From Chloroflexota bacterium (lineage in GTDB: Bacteria; Chloroflexota; UBA11872; VXNJ01), in the NCBI GenBank assembly GCA_026708165.1, contig JAPOVO010000345.1:1-7979 (forward strand): a stretch of 7,979 bases of DNA. Direction: 5' to 3'. The translations under genes were made by a program, and so were the position numbers. How positions within the stretch are numbered: the stretch's first letter is position 1; each line of letters opens with the position of its first letter. Positions 6,228-7,979 of the stretch are shown piece after piece. The notes beneath the pieces are model-generated. The model ran no database searches. It was not told the DNA's origin and saw only the letters and a program-made list of their open reading frames with translations.

Positions 6228-7484
6228 ATGACTTCCCAAGACCGCGCGCGTTCCGCGCGGCCCGACCCCAGAGCTTTACTGAACAGGCCGTTCGTGACGT
6301 TCCTGATCCTGTTCAGCCTCGGCGGCGCGGGCTGGATGCCCACGTTGAGCTTTCTCTCGGTATTCATACGCGACGAGTTGGGTGGCACCGTGCTTTCGGC
6401 GGCTCTGGTCTTTCTCGCGATTCATGGTGTCACGTCAACCCTCGGTTTGACCAGCGGCCTCTGGATTAGCCGGTTCGGGAGCAAGTCCACGTATGCGCTC
6501 GGCTTGGGAGGTATCACTCTCCTCCTCGCGGCCCTCGCCTGGGCGCCCGACTTTCGATTGGTCCTGGCCGTTGGACCGATTACGGGACTGTTTATCGCCT
6601 ATCACTGGACGGGTCTTCAGTCCTACATTATCGAATCTAGTCCGCAGTCTCTCCGGGGCCTCGCCAGCGGCATTGCGAGCTTCGCGATGGTGCTGGCGCC
6701 CGGAGTCGCCGGTCCTCTCTTCGGAAGTCTGGCGGCCAGTTCGGGATACCGCGCTCTGGGAGTCGCGGCCACGGCGCTCGTCGGATCGGCGTGTGTGCTG
6801 GCGGTGGTGCTGTTGCCCAACCTACACCGCCGCGGTTACGCGGCTCGTCAAACCGGCCTGAGGCTCCGGGCCTACGCCGGTCTCTTTCGCTATGGAGCGG
6901 TCAATTGGATGCTCTTCGTGCGGGCTGCCACCAGCATGTCATTCGGCATATTCATGCTGCTGGCGGGCCCCAAGCTCGTCGATTCCGGCGGCGGTCTCCA
7001 GGCCGTCGGCTTGTTCGTGGGCTTCGGAGCGATCGGCGGAGGGGCCGCGCAGATCGTCGTTGGGAGACTCTCCGACGCTATCGGGCGGCGAGTCTTGCTC
7101 GCCGGTTCGCTCGTATTGGGAGCCTTGTCGGCGGTCTTGTTCGGACTCACCGACAACCTCGCTCTGCTCATGCTCGCGTCCAGCATCCAGTGGTTCGCGC
7201 AGAGCGCCTTTCAAACTCTGCTTGTCGCCGTCGGCGGCGACATCTCGCCGCGCGGTGAGATGGGACGCGTAATGGCCTTGCAGACCAGCTCGTTCTCGTG
7301 GGGACTGGTCGTCGGGATGTTGGTAGCCGGTTTTCTGCATCCGGTCTCGGCCGCGCTTCCGTTTCACGTCACCGCCGCCGTGCTCATCGCCGCTATCGTC
7401 GGCTCGTTCAAGCTGCCGGAGCAGATAACAACACCCTCGCGATTGGGCGCCAAAGACCAACCCGACCCCGTCGCGGCAAGCTAG
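6228..7484 (+). CDS. Major facilitator superfamily (MFS) transporter
   Basis: A 418-residue inner-membrane protein with about twelve hydrophobic segments in two halves, separated by a basic loop near 198-216. This is the size and plan of an MFS secondary transporter. The motif GRLSDAIGRR (279-288), between helices 8 and 9, is the second-half copy of MFS motif A. The first-half copy, SGLWISRFGSKSTYA (76-90), is degenerate and lacks the usual Asp-Arg pattern. GVAGPLFGSLA (159-169) near helix 5 resembles the motif C region, often linked to exporters, but this is weak. ATG 6228 is forced by an in-frame TAG at 6219-6221; no good Shine-Dalgarno precedes it. It is divergent from the aconitase X genes across about 90 bases, so it may import their substrate or export a product. 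The substrate cannot be read from sequence. Confidence 0.9.
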   Translation: MTSQDRARSARPDPRALLNRPFVTFLILFSLGGAGWMPTLSFLSVFIRDELGGTVLSAALVFLAIHGVTSTLGLTSGLWISRFGSKSTYALGLGGITLLLAALAWAPDFRLVLAVGPITGLFIAYHWTGLQSYIIESSPQSLRGLASGIASFAMVLAPGVAGPLFGSLAASSGYRALGVAATALVGSACVLAVVLLPNLHRRGYAARQTGLRLRAYAGLFRYGAVNWMLFVRAATSMSFGIFMLLAGPKLVDSGGGLQAVGLFVGFGAIGGGAAQIVVGRLSDAIGRRVLLAGSLVLGALSAVLFGLTDNLALLMLASSIQWFAQSAFQTLLVAVGGDISPRGEMGRVMALQTSSFSWGLVVGMLVAGFLHPVSAALPFHVTAAVLIAAIVGSFKLPEQITTPSRLGAKDQPDPVAAS

Positions 7485-7577
7485 CCCGACAGTGATGACC
7501 GAAGGATACGGACGGGTCTTCAGAGCTTGTTTCAAGATGCTGGCGTCCGCGAGCTTCCAACCTTACGCGCTCCCTTT

Positions 7578-7628
7578 CCCCCGCCTCGGTCCCCTCTCCC
7601 CTTGTGGGAGAGGGATAGGGTGAGGGGG
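7578..7628. repeat. GC-rich inverted repeat resembling a dispersed intergenic element
   Basis: CCCTCTCCC (7592-7600) and GGGAGAGGG (7606-7614) form a perfect 9-bp stem around CTTGT, flanked by CCCCC (7578-7582) and GGGGG (7624-7628), which can pair outside it. The wording CCTCTCCC then GGGAGAGGG, ATAGGGTGAGGGGG resembles a repeat seen many times in intergenic spacers of some environmental high-GC genomes (from memory). It lies 94 bases after the MFS stop and could also slow or end transcription, but no T tract follows. The rest of 7485-7679 shows no gene. Confidence 0.6.
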
Positions 7629-7679
7629 TCGCGCATAGTCATCAAGCTACATCAGCCTTCCACGGCCGCCTGATCCGCC

Positions 7680-7979
7680 TTGACCGCCAACCCCCCCAAC
7701 CGTCAACCCCGACGCCGCGACTTCCCCTACGTCTGGCGCTGGATGCGCATCGACCTGCCCATGCGAATCGTTCCGTTCGTCGCGCTCCCGGTCGTCTGGA
7801 GCCTGGTCTGGGGACCGGGCCTCGGATCGGTGGGCTTGCATATACCCTATGGCCCCACAGCCTGGATCTGGATCGCTCTCATGGCGGTCGTCGTGTTCGC
7901 CGCATGTGTCGTTTTCTTTCCAAAGGCATTGACTGGGCCCGCAACTTGCACCCCGGGCCCGCTGGCCCTACGTTTCCGT
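7680..7979 (+). CDS. Unrecognised membrane protein, N-terminal part only
   Basis: An open frame begins at TTG 7680, after an in-frame TGA at 7671-7673, and runs 100 codons to the window edge. The first 27 residues are basic and proline-rich. Two hydrophobic stretches follow (about 28-47 and 59-80), joined by a Gly/Pro-containing loop, which suggests an integral membrane protein with a cytoplasmic, positively charged N-terminus. No family motif is visible and I do not recognise it. The TTG lacks a Shine-Dalgarno sequence; ATG 7743 (residue 22) could be the true start and would keep both hydrophobic segments. The antisense frame across 7647-7841 is low-complexity and less protein-like. A multi-pass membrane enzyme such as a CPBP-type protease is possible but unsupported. 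Confidence 0.45.
   Translation, partial: MTANPPNRQPRRRDFPYVWRWMRIDLPMRIVPFVALPVVWSLVWGPGLGSVGLHIPYGPTAWIWIALMAVVVFAACVVFFPKALTGPATCTPGPLALRFR

Noticed and set aside
1..7979. CRISPR arrays, tRNA or rRNA genes, insertion sequences
   Set aside because: No regularly spaced direct repeats, cloverleaf-like sequences, transposase motifs or terminal repeats of an insertion sequence were seen.

Overview
The window is GC-rich (by eye about 60% G+C) bacterial chromosomal DNA carrying eight genes that can be placed in known families and one unrecognised partial gene. No mobile element, CRISPR array or RNA gene was seen. Six of the nine starts chosen are TTG or GTG, several behind clear Shine-Dalgarno sequences. 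That habit, the gene content and the dispersed-repeat-like sequences would suit an uncultivated Chloroflexota lineage (SAR202/Dehalococcoidia type) or another high-GC environmental bacterium. This is inference from memory, not a taxonomic assignment.

Left part (1-3612): a fatty-acid-synthesis and biotin block. fabH (initiating ketoacyl-ACP synthase III) runs leftward off the window. It is divergent from fabF (elongating ketoacyl-ACP synthase II), accB (biotin carboxyl carrier protein), bioY (biotin uptake) and, after a 183-base gap with its own candidate promoter, acpP (acyl carrier protein). Together they supply much of type II fatty acid synthesis: FabH starts chains, FabF extends them, AcpP carries them, and AccB is the biotinylated subunit of the acetyl-CoA carboxylase that makes malonyl-CoA. 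bioY directly behind accB places biotin import beside the protein that carries biotin. fabD, fabG, accC and accA/D are not in the window.

Middle (3613-4470): a 322-base intergenic stretch holds a probable degenerate dispersed repeat. A small flavin reductase-like gene follows, ending in a convincing intrinsic terminator just before the convergent genes from the right.

Right part (4470-7484): two overlapping leftward genes encode the small (swivel) and large (catalytic) subunits of an aconitase X-type Fe-S dehydratase. They are divergent from a 12-helix major facilitator transporter, which suggests uptake plus dehydration of a small hydroxy-acid-like substrate that the sequence does not identify. 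The large-subunit gene has homology upstream of its first ordinary start codon, so it uses a rare start or carries a small frameshift or sequence error.

End (7485-7979): a GC-rich inverted-repeat element, then the beginning of an unrecognised membrane protein gene that runs off the window. No clear new biological system was found. The most useful leads are the accB-bioY coupling, the aconitase X start anomaly and its pairing with the transporter.
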